A stretch of DNA of 13,570 nt from assembly GCA_002401565.1 (NCBI GenBank), contig NVTL01000012.1:13897-27466 (forward strand), given 5' to 3'. Of this stretch, positions 1-5,892 are shown one piece after another (the stretch's first letter is position 1; each line of letters starts with the position of its first letter). The position numbers and the translations under genes were made by a program. The DNA is from Rhodospirillaceae bacterium. Its GTDB lineage: Bacteria > Pseudomonadota > Alphaproteobacteria > Rhodospirillales > Magnetovibrionaceae. Under the pieces are notes generated by a model, which worked only from the letters and a program-made list of their open reading frames with translations, did not search any database and was not told the origin of the DNA.

Positions 1-1065
1 GTCCTCATTTTGGCTTTTGCCGCTTGGTTAGTGTTAGGACGCAAGCCAGACACATCTTTGCAAGATGATTTGGTGCGCCAAATGACCCAAAGTCAGGCCG
101 AATTGGCTATGCGTTTGCAGGTCATGAGTGAGGCTCAAAACCAGCTTAGCCATAATATGGAGCAACGCCTTGAAACCGTAACCAAACGGTTGGGCGATGG
201 TCTTTCCGAACACAGCAAAAGCACTGGTGACGTGATTAAACAGGTTCACGAACGCTTAGCAGTTATTGATACGGCACAAAAAAACCTAACAGACTTGTCG
301 GACCAAGTGGTGGGGCTTCAATCGTTATTTTCAAACAAACAAGCCCGTGGAGCCTTTGGTGAAGTCCAGCTTAACAATATTATTAAGGACTTTATTCCAT
401 CTAGCATCTACAAGTTTCAAGCAACCCTTAGCAATGGCAAACGACCAGATTGCTTGTTGGACTTACCCAATCCACCAGGACCTATTGCCATTGATGCAAA
501 GTTTCCATTAGAAAGCTATCGCGCACTGAACAATGCGAAAAATGATTCAGAACATCATCAAGCTTCAATTCAACTTTCCAAAGATGTGAAAAAGCACATT
601 AAAGACATTGCAGAAAAGTATATCGTGCCGGGCGAAACCACTGATGGAGCATTGATGTTTTTGCCCAGCGAGGCCGTCTACGCAGAGCTACATACAAACT
701 TTATGAATGTCGTCGAAGAATCGCATCGAAACCGTGTATATATTGTTTCGCCTAGTACCTTAATGGCGTTCTTAAATTCAATGCGAGCGTTGCTCAAAGA
801 TGTTAATATGCGTGAGCAAGCAGGGCTTATCCAAAATGAAGTTAGAAAAATGATGCGTAATATCGAGCTTCTTGATGAGCGAGTTGGGAAATTAGGAAGA
901 AGCTTTGCTACTGCCCAAAAGGCTTATGAGGAAATCCAAACTTCATCTGGTAGAATTAAGTCAGATATTTCTCGCATCGAAGACATCCAATTGCAAGACG
1001 AAAGCCCGGCGGATGATTTAGAACCGCCGCAAGCCTCGGATAAAATTTCCGGGCCAACCGCTTAA
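1..1065 (+). CDS. rmuC: RmuC family protein, 5' end cut by the window edge
   Basis: The reading frame is already open at base 1, so the gene begins upstream; only a few N-terminal residues seem to be missing. The first visible residues (about VLILAFAAWLVLG) look like the end of the N-terminal membrane helix usual in RmuC. A heptad-rich, probably coiled-coil stretch follows, roughly visible residues 18-110 counted from the TTG at base 10. Then comes the RmuC domain: RGAFGEVQL (113-121), KRPDCLLDLP (144-153) and IDAKFPL (161-167), which match the conserved E, D and DxK positions of its PD-(D/E)xK-like nuclease fold. RmuC proteins limit recombination between inverted repeats in E. coli; the substrate is not defined by this sequence. 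The C-terminus is an acidic, proline-rich tail. A cytochrome c gene follows after 38 bases on the same strand. The family call is strong; the function is inferred from the family. Confidence 0.93.
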   Translation, partial: VLILAFAAWLVLGRKPDTSLQDDLVRQMTQSQAELAMRLQVMSEAQNQLSHNMEQRLETVTKRLGDGLSEHSKSTGDVIKQVHERLAVIDTAQKNLTDLSDQVVGLQSLFSNKQARGAFGEVQLNNIIKDFIPSSIYKFQATLSNGKRPDCLLDLPNPPGPIAIDAKFPLESYRALNNAKNDSEHHQASIQLSKDVKKHIKDIAEKYIVPGETTDGALMFLPSEAVYAELHTNFMNVVEESHRNRVYIVSPSTLMAFLNSMRALLKDVNMREQAGLIQNEVRKMMRNIELLDERVGKLGRSFATAQKAYEEIQTSSGRIKSDISRIEDIQLQDESPADDLEPPQASDKISGPTA

Positions 1066-1103
1066 AGGCTTAAAAGCTTAAAATTTATAGAGAGACCTAG
1101 TAT

Positions 1104-1580
1104 ATGACGATCGATCCTAAAAATGACAATAGAAAGTATAACCCAAACATTGGCGTGAATGACGATGCTCCGGTGCAAAAATCGCCGGTTAAATGGATGC
1201 TTATGCTTTTGGCACTGATCATTGTTTTGACAGCAGGCACGCTGTGGAAACGGGAAAAGATATCCCTTAAGGCGACGCCACATTTCCCTGAATTGACGAC
1301 CAGCGGCAAACTTGGCCGCATCATTGTGAATGAACAGTGCGCCGAATGTCATGGCGAAGACGCCACCGGAAATTCCAGAAATGGGCCGCCCTTGATGCAC
1401 CCTATGTATCGTGAAGAAATCTTCCCCGATTTCCATTTCAGGCGCGTATTGAAAGAGGGTCGCCCTTCTCGTGCGTGGCAATTTGGGCCAATGCCCGCGC
1501 AACCGCAACTCAGCGACGAAGACATCACCAACGTTATCGCGTTTATTCGTGAAGTTCATGATGCTACTGGTGTTGAATAA
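1104..1580 (+). CDS. Membrane-anchored mono-heme cytochrome c
   Basis: 158 residues. The N-terminus is hydrophilic (1-30), followed by one hydrophobic helix at about 31-47, which probably remains as an anchor with the rest in the periplasm. The heme c site is C79-A-E-C82-H83. The C-terminal part has FGPMPAQ with M130 as the likely sixth (distal) ligand, and then a helix LSDEDITNVIAFIREV typical of class I cytochromes c. It probably carries electrons in a periplasmic respiratory chain; partner and substrate cannot be read from the sequence. The ATG has an AGAGAG Shine-Dalgarno-like stretch about ten bases upstream. It lies 38 bases after rmuC and may be co-transcribed with it, though no functional link is obvious. 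The domain call is secure; I do not assign a gene name. Confidence 0.88.
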   Translation: MTIDPKNDNRKYNPNIGVNDDAPVQKSPVKWMLMLLALIIVLTAGTLWKREKISLKATPHFPELTTSGKLGRIIVNEQCAECHGEDATGNSRNGPPLMHPMYREEIFPDFHFRRVLKEGRPSRAWQFGPMPAQPQLSDEDITNVIAFIREVHDATGVE

Positions 1581-1595
1581 GGCTTAATGCTCAAT

Positions 1596-1632
1596 AAAAA
1601 ACCGCACCATCCCCGGGCAAAGGATAGTGCGG
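1596..1632 (-). terminator. Rho-independent terminator on the minus strand
   Basis: An 11-bp stem is formed by 1602-1612 (ccgcaccatcc) and 1622-1632 (ggatagtgcgg) around a 9-base loop. Read as minus-strand RNA the single non-Watson-Crick position is a U-G wobble, so the stem is complete; read as plus-strand RNA it is a C-A mismatch. A run of six T follows directly on the minus strand (1601-1596), and no T-run follows on the plus strand. It therefore acts on minus-strand transcripts: those of ybaB-recR, whose coding part ends 234 bases upstream, or of a separate small RNA in between. Confidence 0.75.
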
Positions 1633-1815
1633 CTTAGAGAAGGATTTCCACCCAAAAAGGGATAGGGATGGGTAGACGTCCTGTGCATTAGGTCTATCTT
1701 TAGGTCCAACTTTCGTGGTCATCAGGGATGAAGCCAAAAAAGATAAAGTCAAAAAAAGATAAAGTCAGAAGACGTCTTTTCAGAACGGATACAAAGCCAA
1801 GACATCCCTGTTGCA
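1597..1815 (-). ncRNA. Candidate small RNA (or long recR 3' UTR)
   Basis: This is a non-coding interval between the recR stop and the terminator above. On the minus strand a possible promoter, TTGCAC (1851-1846 region) with a TATACA/TACAAT box at 1829-1822, would start transcription near 1815 and give a transcript of about 220 nt ending at the T-run. Inside, CAGGGATG (1810-1803 on the minus strand) can pair with CATCCCTG (1730-1723), an 8-bp perfect stem closing a loop of about 72 bases. That loop holds a 15/16-base tandem duplication (1736-1750 and 1751-1766). I do not recognise an RNA family. The size is near that of 6S RNA, but I cannot show a 6S fold. The promoter is weak at -35, so this could equally be untranslated readthrough from recR. 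Confidence 0.28.
1736..1766. repeat. 15/16-base tandem duplication
   Basis: The unit aaaaaagataaagtc (1736-1750) is repeated at once as aaaaaaagataaagtc (1751-1766), differing by one extra A. It lies in the loop of the possible 1723-1810 stem, downstream of recR. It looks like recent replication slippage. Nothing in it suggests a protein-binding site. Confidence 0.8.
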
Positions 1816-1865
1816 CACGTAATTGTATATCACGATGAACTATTGCGTGCAATGGTACATATTAA

Positions 1866-2480
1866 CTAGAGGGGCTTGCGCGCTTTAAGAGCCGCAGAAA
1901 GCGTGCCTTCGTCCAAGTAATCCAATTCCCCGCCCATGGGAACGCCATGCGCTAATCCGGAAACTTTTACATCCGCCCCGAGCATACGTTCGGCGATGTA
2001 GTGCGCCGTGGTTTGCCCATCGACGGTGGCGTTGGTGGCAAGGATAACTTCTTTAACGGTGGGGTGAGACGCCCGGTCAACCAGTTTTCCGATGTTTAAA
2101 TCTTCGGGTCCAATGCCGTCCAGCGCCGAAAGCGTGCCGCCCAAAACGTGAAAAACACCCTTGAATCCCAGCACTCTATCCATGGCCCACAAATCGCCGA
2201 CTTCTTCGACCACGCAAATCTGTGTTTTGTCGCGTTTGGGCGACGCACAGATATGACACGGGTCAATGACATCCACGTTGTGACAGACAGAACAGGTTTT
2301 GACGTTTTGGGCCGCGTCGCTGATGGCGCGCGCCAAAGGTTCCATCAAAGATTCCCGGCGTTTGATCAGGTGCAGGGCTGCGCGGCGTGCAGACCGTGGC
2401 CCCAACCCCGGCATTTTTGCCAGCAATTGGATCAACGCATCAATGCTGCCCGGACCCCCTAACCCTGAACCGTCTCTCAT
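1866..2480 (-). CDS. recR: Recombination mediator protein RecR
   Basis: 204 residues, the usual RecR length. Order of parts: helix-hairpin-helix with [11 protein letters not shown] (21-31); C4 zinc finger with C63, C66, C75 and C78; Toprim domain with VVEEVGD (90-96) and [13 protein letters not shown] (147-159); and a C-terminal [16 protein letters not shown]. With RecO and RecF, RecR helps load RecA onto SSB-coated single-stranded DNA at gaps and breaks, acting in the cytoplasm as a ring-shaped clamp. The ATG at 2480 is 12 bases after the ybaB stop and has AAGG at a rather long distance upstream, so a slightly later start is possible, but the residues just after it ([13 protein letters not shown]) fit the family N-terminus. 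It is co-directional with ybaB, as is normal for this pair. Confidence 0.97.
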   Translation of the reverse strand: MRDGSGLGGPGSIDALIQLLAKMPGLGPRSARRAALHLIKRRESLMEPLARAISDAAQNVKTCSVCHNVDVIDPCHICASPKRDKTQICVVEEVGDLWAMDRVLGFKGVFHVLGGTLSALDGIGPEDLNIGKLVDRASHPTVKEVILATNATVDGQTTAHYIAERMLGADVKVSGLAHGVPMGGELDYLDEGTLSAALKARKPL

Positions 2481-2492
2481 GATAGTTCTACC

Positions 2493-2816
2493 TTAAAACG
2501 GAAGCTTAAAGCCGGGGGGTAACGGCATGCCGCCCGTAACGTCAGCCATTTTTTCGGCTTTGTAAGCATCGATTTTGGCTTTGGCATCGTTAAACGCCGC
2601 CATCACCAAATCTTCCAACATTTCAGGGTCAGCCGGGTCAATCAGTTTCGGGTCGATAGAAACACTGTGCACGACGTGTTTGCCCGAAACGCTGACCTTA
2701 ATCATGCCGCCGCCGGAATTGCCTTCGACTTCGTGGGCTTCCATGGCTTCTTGCATTTCGGTCATGCGGCTCTGCATTTGCTGAGCCTGCTTCATCATAT
2801 TGCCTAAATTTTTCAT
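2493..2816 (-). CDS. ybaB: YbaB/EbfC family nucleoid-associated protein
   Basis: 107 residues, the normal family length. The start is placed at the ATG at 2816 because GGAG lies at 2825-2822 on the minus strand, at ideal spacing, and because the protein then begins MKNLGNMMKQAQQMQSRM, the typical amphipathic N-terminal helix. The frame is open further upstream but that stretch overlaps the divergent exonuclease and is not family-like. The middle holds EVEGNSGGGMIKVSVSGK, the characteristic glycine-rich turn and strand, and the end holds the proline-rich GGMPLPPGFKLPF. YbaB dimers bind DNA without strict sequence specificity. The gene sits 12 bases before recR, as in most bacteria, but dnaX, its usual upstream neighbour, is about 3.1 kb away here. 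Confidence 0.95.
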   Translation of the reverse strand: MKNLGNMMKQAQQMQSRMTEMQEAMEAHEVEGNSGGGMIKVSVSGKHVVHSVSIDPKLIDPADPEMLEDLVMAAFNDAKAKIDAYKAEKMADVTGGMPLPPGFKLPF

Positions 2817-2831
2817 GTTTTCTCCGTCATT

Positions 2832-2860
2832 TATATAAGAGTAGCTTCCTTTAACGTCAG
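2832..2860 (-). promoter_or_regulatory. Candidate promoter for ybaB-recR
   Basis: On the minus strand, CTGACG (2860-2855) and TATATA (2837-2832) are separated by exactly 17 bases. Transcription would start near 2825, only about nine bases before the ybaB ATG, which leaves a very short leader containing GGAG. It lies in the 61-base divergent gap between ybaB and the exonuclease gene. A separate promoter is expected here because dnaX is no longer directly upstream. The -35 box matches the consensus at only four of six positions. Confidence 0.35.
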
Positions 2861-2877
2861 TGTATAACATCCAACCC

Positions 2878-3717
2878 ATGGGACACCAAAGTTTGTTCGT
2901 ATTTGATATTGAAACCGTACCGGACACCGACGCCGTGCCGAACCTTATTGGCCTGGACGCCAGTGCCGATGTGGCCGAACGGCGCGAAGCTTTAAACAAC
3001 TATCACCTTGAAATTACAGGCGGAAAAAACTCATTTCCCCGTCAGCCCTTTCATAAAGTGGTGGCGGTAAGCTTTTTGTCGGCGGAAATCGAACGCGATG
3101 GGCGGCATGAAAATTATTATCTCAAAGAACTAAGGTCGGGGGGGAAAACCGATTCGCCCGAACACGATCTGGTCGCCGGATTTTTCAAATGGCTAGATCA
3201 ACGCCACCCCCGTCTGGTCAGCTATAACGGACGCGGCTTTGACATTCCGGTCCTGCGCCATCGCGCCATGGTCCACGGCATTCAAGCCCGCGCCTTTCAC
3301 GACATCAGCAATAAGTGGGAAAACTATACGTCCCGCTATGCCCAAGATTTCCATTGCGACCTACAAGAAGCGCTTACAGACTTTGGCGCGGCCTCTCGAG
3401 GCCTTAAGCTAAACGAAATCTGCGCCGTGCTGGGCTTCCCCGGCAAAGTCGGTGTCGACGGTAGCCAAGTCGCCCCCATGTTTGATGACGGAAAAATCGC
3501 CGAAATTCGCGACTATTGCGAAACCGATGTGCTGAACACGTACTTGGTTTATCTGCGATATCAGCTCACCCGCGACCGCATGACGCGGGACGGTTATAAT
3601 CGTTCCATCGCCGACGTGGTGGCTTTAATCGAAGCCGAACGCGAAGACCGCCCGCATTTGGGTGAGTTTTTGGAAGCCTGGGGTGTGTCTTCGGGTAATA
3701 CGTTTATGATGGAGTAA
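2878..3717 (+). CDS. DEDDy 3'-5' exonuclease, PolB-exo2 type
   Basis: 279 residues from the ATG at 2878. A GTG at 2860 would add six residues, but the ATG puts the first exonuclease motif close to the N-terminus as in the family; neither start has a convincing Shine-Dalgarno. ExoI is FVFDIETVPD (7-16, acidic D10 and E12). ExoII is SYNGRGFDIPVLRHR (115-129, D122). ExoIII is DYCETD (212-217), in which Y213 and D217 form the Y-x3-D pair that defines DEDDy enzymes. This matches the stand-alone predicted 3'-5' exonuclease family related to the proofreading domain of B-family polymerases (Pfam DNA_pol_B_exo2). It likely digests single-stranded DNA or RNA 3' ends, but its real substrate is not known to me. 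It runs opposite to ybaB-recR and dnaX, and lies between them. Confidence 0.88.
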   Translation: MGHQSLFVFDIETVPDTDAVPNLIGLDASADVAERREALNNYHLEITGGKNSFPRQPFHKVVAVSFLSAEIERDGRHENYYLKELRSGGKTDSPEHDLVAGFFKWLDQRHPRLVSYNGRGFDIPVLRHRAMVHGIQARAFHDISNKWENYTSRYAQDFHCDLQEALTDFGAASRGLKLNEICAVLGFPGKVGVDGSQVAPMFDDGKIAEIRDYCETDVLNTYLVYLRYQLTRDRMTRDGYNRSIADVVALIEAEREDRPHLGEFLEAWGVSSGNTFMME

Positions 3718-3999
3718 CCCGCCCCCCGTCATTCCCGCCCCCCTTCGTCATTCCCGTGAAAACGGGAATCCAGAGCCAAAAGCGTGGTGCACAAAATGTC
3801 GCATAGATTCGTTTATGATTGATTAGGGTCTGAGCTATCGTCGTGTTTTGAACCACACGCCCTAGCGCTCCTTCCACAGGTAAAACCTGTGGGGGTAGAG
3901 GACACAGAGAACACAGAGGAGAATAGAGCTTTCAGCGTAATCAATTTACTCTGACCCCATTCACTTGCTCTGATCTTGACGAATCCAGAAAACTGGGTG
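3718..3999. other. Non-coding repeat-bearing gap between exonuclease and HEPN-like gene
   Basis: Beyond the composite repeat, this gap has AATTTACTCTGACCCC (3943-3958) followed by a degenerate second copy near 3960-3976. Read on the minus strand this is GGGGTCAGAGTAAATT, a motif I associate with remnants around REP-associated tyrosine transposases. No coding region, tRNA or clear terminator was found here. The two hairpins lack T-runs. Confidence 0.6.
3747..3918 (+). repeat. Left copy of a composite repeat (CGTCATTCCCG...GAACCAC...GAGAACACAGAGG)
   Basis: Modules in order: CGTC followed by the hairpin ATTCCCGT-GAAA-ACGGGAAT (3750-3769, perfect 8-bp stem), CCAGAGC, a spacer, TTTTGAACCAC, a second hairpin CCACAGGT-AAA-ACCTGTGG (3874-3892, perfect 8-bp stem), and GAGAACACAGAGG (3906-3918). 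The same modules occur in the same order on the opposite strand at 4791-4864, with a shorter spacer and without the second hairpin. These look like widely dispersed intergenic repeat families seen in many proteobacterial genomes; that link is from memory. A shorter CGTCATTCCCG half-copy lies just upstream at 3727-3737. Confidence 0.7.
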
Positions 4000-4557
4000 C
4001 TACTTAGCAGCAGCTAAAAGATATTTTTTGGCGTGCTCTAACTGTTCCCTAATAAAGTCGTCTGTAATTACAATTAAAGAACAATGTACTTCTATTCCTT
4101 TTATTTTTGAAAAATTGTCTTTGTCATCACCTTCAATGTGCCCACCCTCATGAATAAGTTTATTTCTTATATTTCGAAGTTCGTGTAGTCGATCATAACT
4201 TTTTTTGACCTCACTTAAATTTAAGCCTGCACAGGTAGTAAGGTATTTATTAAAACGACTGAGTTCATTTCGCGCCTTTAAGTCTCCAAAGCTTTTGTCG
4301 ATTGTATTTCTAGCTTTCTGGTCCTTACATATTTCGCGAAGCGAAAAATCAACAAAACAGTAAATGTCGATTACCATACCTGGCTTGATGTATTGAGAAA
4401 TTCCATGGGAATTAGCTGACACTCCTGAATTATTATCATGAACTACTATTGGTAAAGCTTTTTCCTCTTTTAGTGTTTCCCCATGAAACTGGAATAATTT
4501 ATGGAAATAAATTTCCAAACTTTTAAAATCACTGGTAATTAAGTCTGTTCTTTGCAT
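4000..4557 (-). CDS. HEPN-like domain protein, AT-rich orphan gene
   Basis: 185 residues, not recognised as a named family. The clearest motif is ELRNIRNKLIHEGG (126-139): R131-x4-H136 is the R-x4-6-H signature of HEPN domains, which in many defence, toxin and RNase proteins forms a metal-independent ribonuclease site. It sits at the end of a helical region (about 62-136), as in HEPN folds. The N-terminal part (1-60) and the C-terminal helix (164-183) have no motif I know. There is no signal peptide or membrane segment. The gene is clearly more AT-rich than its neighbours, uses A/T-ending codons, stands alone on its strand and is bracketed by repeats, all of which suggest acquisition by transfer. 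The ATG has no good Shine-Dalgarno. Some HEPN proteins are non-catalytic, so RNase activity is inference. No adjacent antitoxin or nucleotidyltransferase partner is visible. Confidence 0.72.
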   Translation of the reverse strand: MQRTDLITSDFKSLEIYFHKLFQFHGETLKEEKALPIVVHDNNSGVSANSHGISQYIKPGMVIDIYCFVDFSLREICKDQKARNTIDKSFGDLKARNELSRFNKYLTTCAGLNLSEVKKSYDRLHELRNIRNKLIHEGGHIEGDDKDNFSKIKGIEVHCSLIVITDDFIREQLEHAKKYLLAAAK

Positions 4558-4577
4558 TTTTTGTGCCCAAAATTACA

Positions 4578-4780
4578 GTTACGGTGGCAGTATACTATAA
4601 TCAAGAATTACGGTGACAGCGCACTAAATTATTCCCCGCCTGCCCATCGCCCTAAATTCAGGCATGACCAGATTCGGACCCTCTTTCTGACGGCTGTATT
4701 GCGGTGGCTTTGATAGGCTTTTCTTGAAGCTTCGCTTCGCCCCTCTAACGCCGAAATCGGATTACGGTGACAAGTTTACT
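4578..4780 (+). repeat. Three ATTACGGTGACAG-type motif copies
   Basis: Copies are gttacggtggcagtatact (4578-4596), attacggtgacagcgcact (4607-4625) and attacggtgacaagtttact (4761-4780). All are in the same orientation. The first two are 29 bases apart start to start, and the third is 154 bases further on. From memory, this motif and the GGGGTCAGAGTAAATT motif on the other side of the HEPN-like gene are frequent near REP-associated (IS200-like) transposases. No transposase is present here. Confidence 0.65.
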
Positions 4781-4790
4781 TAAACTCAGT

Positions 4791-4864
4791 GCTCTCTGTG
4801 TTCTCCGTGGTTCAAAAAACACCTTGCGAATTTGCTCTGGATTCCCGCCTTCGCGGGAATGACG
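4791..4864 (-). repeat. Right, inverted copy of the composite repeat
   Basis: Read on the minus strand this is CGTC, hairpin ATTCCCGC-GAAG-GCGGGAAT (4860-4841, perfect 8-bp stem), CCAGAGC, a short spacer, TTTTTTGAACCAC, GGAGAACACAGAGAGC. It has the same module order as the copy at 3747-3918 but in the opposite direction, so the two copies form a long imperfect inverted repeat around the HEPN-like gene. The core GAGAACACAGAG is identical in both. Confidence 0.7.
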
Positions 4865-4974
4865 GGAATGACGGGAATGACGGGAATGACGGGAATGACG
4901 GGAATGACGGGTGTGAGCAGTTGGGAATGACGTGTGTGAGCAGATGGGAATGACGGATGAGAGGCGGCGGGAAT
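4861..4974. repeat. Minisatellite: 9-bp units followed by 23-bp units
   Basis: Five exact copies of gacgggaat fill 4861-4905, directly continuing the hairpin arm of the composite repeat. They are followed by three imperfect 23-bp units at 4906-4928, 4929-4951 and 4952-4974, each starting with gac and ending with gggaat. The 23-bp unit looks like the 9-bp unit opened by an insertion of about 14 bases (tgtgagcag-type) and then duplicated. Such arrays change copy number easily by slippage. Confidence 0.9.
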
Positions 4975-5023
4975 GATGGGGGTAGGTCGAGGGGGCGGTG
5001 GCGTTTTTGGGGATGTTGAAAGC

Positions 5024-5039
5024 TGACATAAAATTGTCA
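5024..5039. promoter_or_regulatory. Short inverted repeat upstream of the 5087 gene
   Basis: TGACA-taaaat-TGTCA is a perfect 5-bp inverted repeat with a 6-base AT spacer, about 48 bases before the ATG at 5087. Size and place fit a dimeric repressor or activator site, but nothing identifies the regulator. Confidence 0.3.
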
Positions 5040-5086
5040 TACAAGGCGGTTAGTCTCAAACCTTAACAAAGAGGTATTGAGAGCAT

Positions 5087-5347
5087 ATGACCGTTACGAT
5101 TAAACAAATAGCATCTACGCATTCTGGCTTCACCATTTTGGGCCTCACCAAACAAGCTTTGCAGGACGTGCACGTTTATTTTCAAACGTCTGACGCAGGG
5201 CCGCAATCGGCTAACCTGCGCGCCACATCCAATCAAAATGGCCTGTGGACAGCGACCATACCCGGTACATTTAAAGCTGGAACAAAAATCACCGCCTTCG
5301 CCCGAACCGGACGCGCCGAATTGGTGTGTTTGACGGACGTGCTTTAA
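5087..5347 (+). CDS. Small protein of unknown function, beta-rich
   Basis: 86 residues; not recognised. It has no signal peptide, membrane helix or cysteine pair. Alternating hydrophobic and threonine/serine residues, and a stretch like NGLWTATIPGTFKAGTKITAFA (about 51-72), resemble strands of an immunoglobulin-like beta sandwich, but this is only a pattern impression. The ATG is preceded by TTGAGAG at a fair distance, and AGAGG lies further upstream. Base composition is like the housekeeping genes. Its stop codon overlaps the end of ccdB on the other strand by four bases (tail to tail). An inverted repeat TGACA-N6-TGTCA lies upstream at 5024-5039 and could be a regulator site. The good start context and codon use make it a likely real gene. 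Confidence 0.6.
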   Translation: MTVTIKQIASTHSGFTILGLTKQALQDVHVYFQTSDAGPQSANLRATSNQNGLWTATIPGTFKAGTKITAFARTGRAELVCLTDVL

Positions 5348-5640
5348 AACCCCTGAAAAACCATATCCAATGCATTTGTGATGGTGATGTTTTCTGAAAT
5401 GTTTGTAACCGGGTTTTGTAAAATTGATACGGGGACGGCGGCCAAGAATTGGCTGACCATTACGACCTGTTTTCCCTCTATCTTAAAAATGGGGTTGAGG
5501 CGATCCGCTGGATTTGGGGCTTCGTTTTCTAATAGCAAGGGAACAACGACCCGCGTATTTAAAGTATCCAGTAAATCGGCCTGAACATCTAACAAATAGC
5601 CAGAACCATTGGGGTTGGCATAGACATCATACCGGGCCAT
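5344..5640 (-). CDS. ccdB: CcdB-family toxin (gyrase poison family)
   Basis: 98 residues, close to the 101 of plasmid F CcdB. Family features: an N-terminal MARYDVYANP strand, YLLDVQADLLDTLNTRVVVPL (15-35) matching the conserved core that includes DVQSD, and AVPVSIL (68-74). F-plasmid CcdB traps DNA gyrase on cleaved DNA and needs its C-terminal W-G-I; here the end is F-Q-G-F, so the glycine is kept but the tryptophan is not. Some chromosomal CcdB homologues, such as the Vibrio one as I recall it, also lack that tryptophan and remain toxic, so this does not prove inactivity. The start ATG shares one base with the ccdA stop (TAATG), so translation is coupled. The 3' end overlaps the convergent 5087 gene by four bases. 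Confidence 0.9.
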   Translation of the reverse strand: MARYDVYANPNGSGYLLDVQADLLDTLNTRVVVPLLLENEAPNPADRLNPIFKIEGKQVVMVSQFLAAVPVSILQNPVTNISENITITNALDMVFQGF

Positions 5641-5876
5641 TAAAATTGCCGATAACGATCAAGGGGCAGACCATGCGCCTCAACCCATTGGTTTGAACTG
5701 TTCAATGCGGCGGCGTTATTTTCTTTCCACAGTTTGGTTTTGGTTTTGGCAATCTCTTGCCTTAACCCCGCTTCGGCTGCTTGGGAAAGATTCACGTTTA
5801 AAGTCTTGGCTTCAATCAACAGAGACCGATCCAAAGATAAGTTTGTTGGTTTTTTAAGCGCTTGCCCCGCTGGCAT
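5640..5876 (-). CDS. ccdA: CcdA-family antitoxin
   Basis: 78 residues from the ATG at 5876, chosen because AAGGA lies about nine bases upstream and because the longer open frame upstream is not family-like. The N-terminal part, KKPTNLSLDRSLLIEAKTLNVNLSQAAEAGL, has the pattern of a ribbon-helix-helix DNA-binding domain (N-terminal strand followed by two helices). The C-terminal part, KLWKENNAAALNSSNQWVEAHGLPL (about 48-72), matches the flexible CcdA tail that wraps and neutralises CcdB. The pair most likely represses its own promoter through the ribbon-helix-helix domain. It precedes and overlaps ccdB by one base. The module lies on the same strand as dnaX, 76 bases after the dnaX stop. Confidence 0.88.
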   Translation of the reverse strand: MPAGQALKKPTNLSLDRSLLIEAKTLNVNLSQAAEAGLRQEIAKTKTKLWKENNAAALNSSNQWVEAHGLPLDRYRQF

Positions 5877-5892
5877 GATTTGCTTCCTTAAT

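Larger units (their letters stand above)
4558..5086. other. Repeat-rich non-coding stretch upstream of the HEPN-like gene
   Basis: In order, it contains two ATTACGGTGACAG-like motifs, about 140 bases of mixed sequence, a third such motif, the right copy of the composite repeat, a 9-bp/23-bp tandem array, and a short AT-richer leader before the small gene at 5087. On the minus strand 4752-4624 is an open frame of roughly 40 codons ending in TAG, without a start or recognisable domain; it may be the tail of a decayed gene. The array can be translated as VIP or HSR repeats on the minus strand, but this is a by-product of the repeat. Confidence 0.6.

Noticed and set aside
2817..2999. Longer ybaB start adding 61 residues
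   Set aside because: It overlaps the exonuclease gene; the ATG at 2816 has GGAG at the proper spacing and gives the family length.
4624..4752. Short open frame on the minus strand as a transposase remnant
   Set aside because: About 40 codons without a start codon or any motif I can tie to a transposase; kept only as a note in the gap description.
4861..4974. Tandem repeats considered as a CRISPR array
   Set aside because: Units are 9 and 23 bp with no unique spacers and no cas genes nearby.
4745..5059. Two overlapping minus-strand frames with HSR or VIP repeats
   Set aside because: They are translations of the 9-bp tandem array and the ATTCCCG repeat in two frames; no start context or domain supports a protein.
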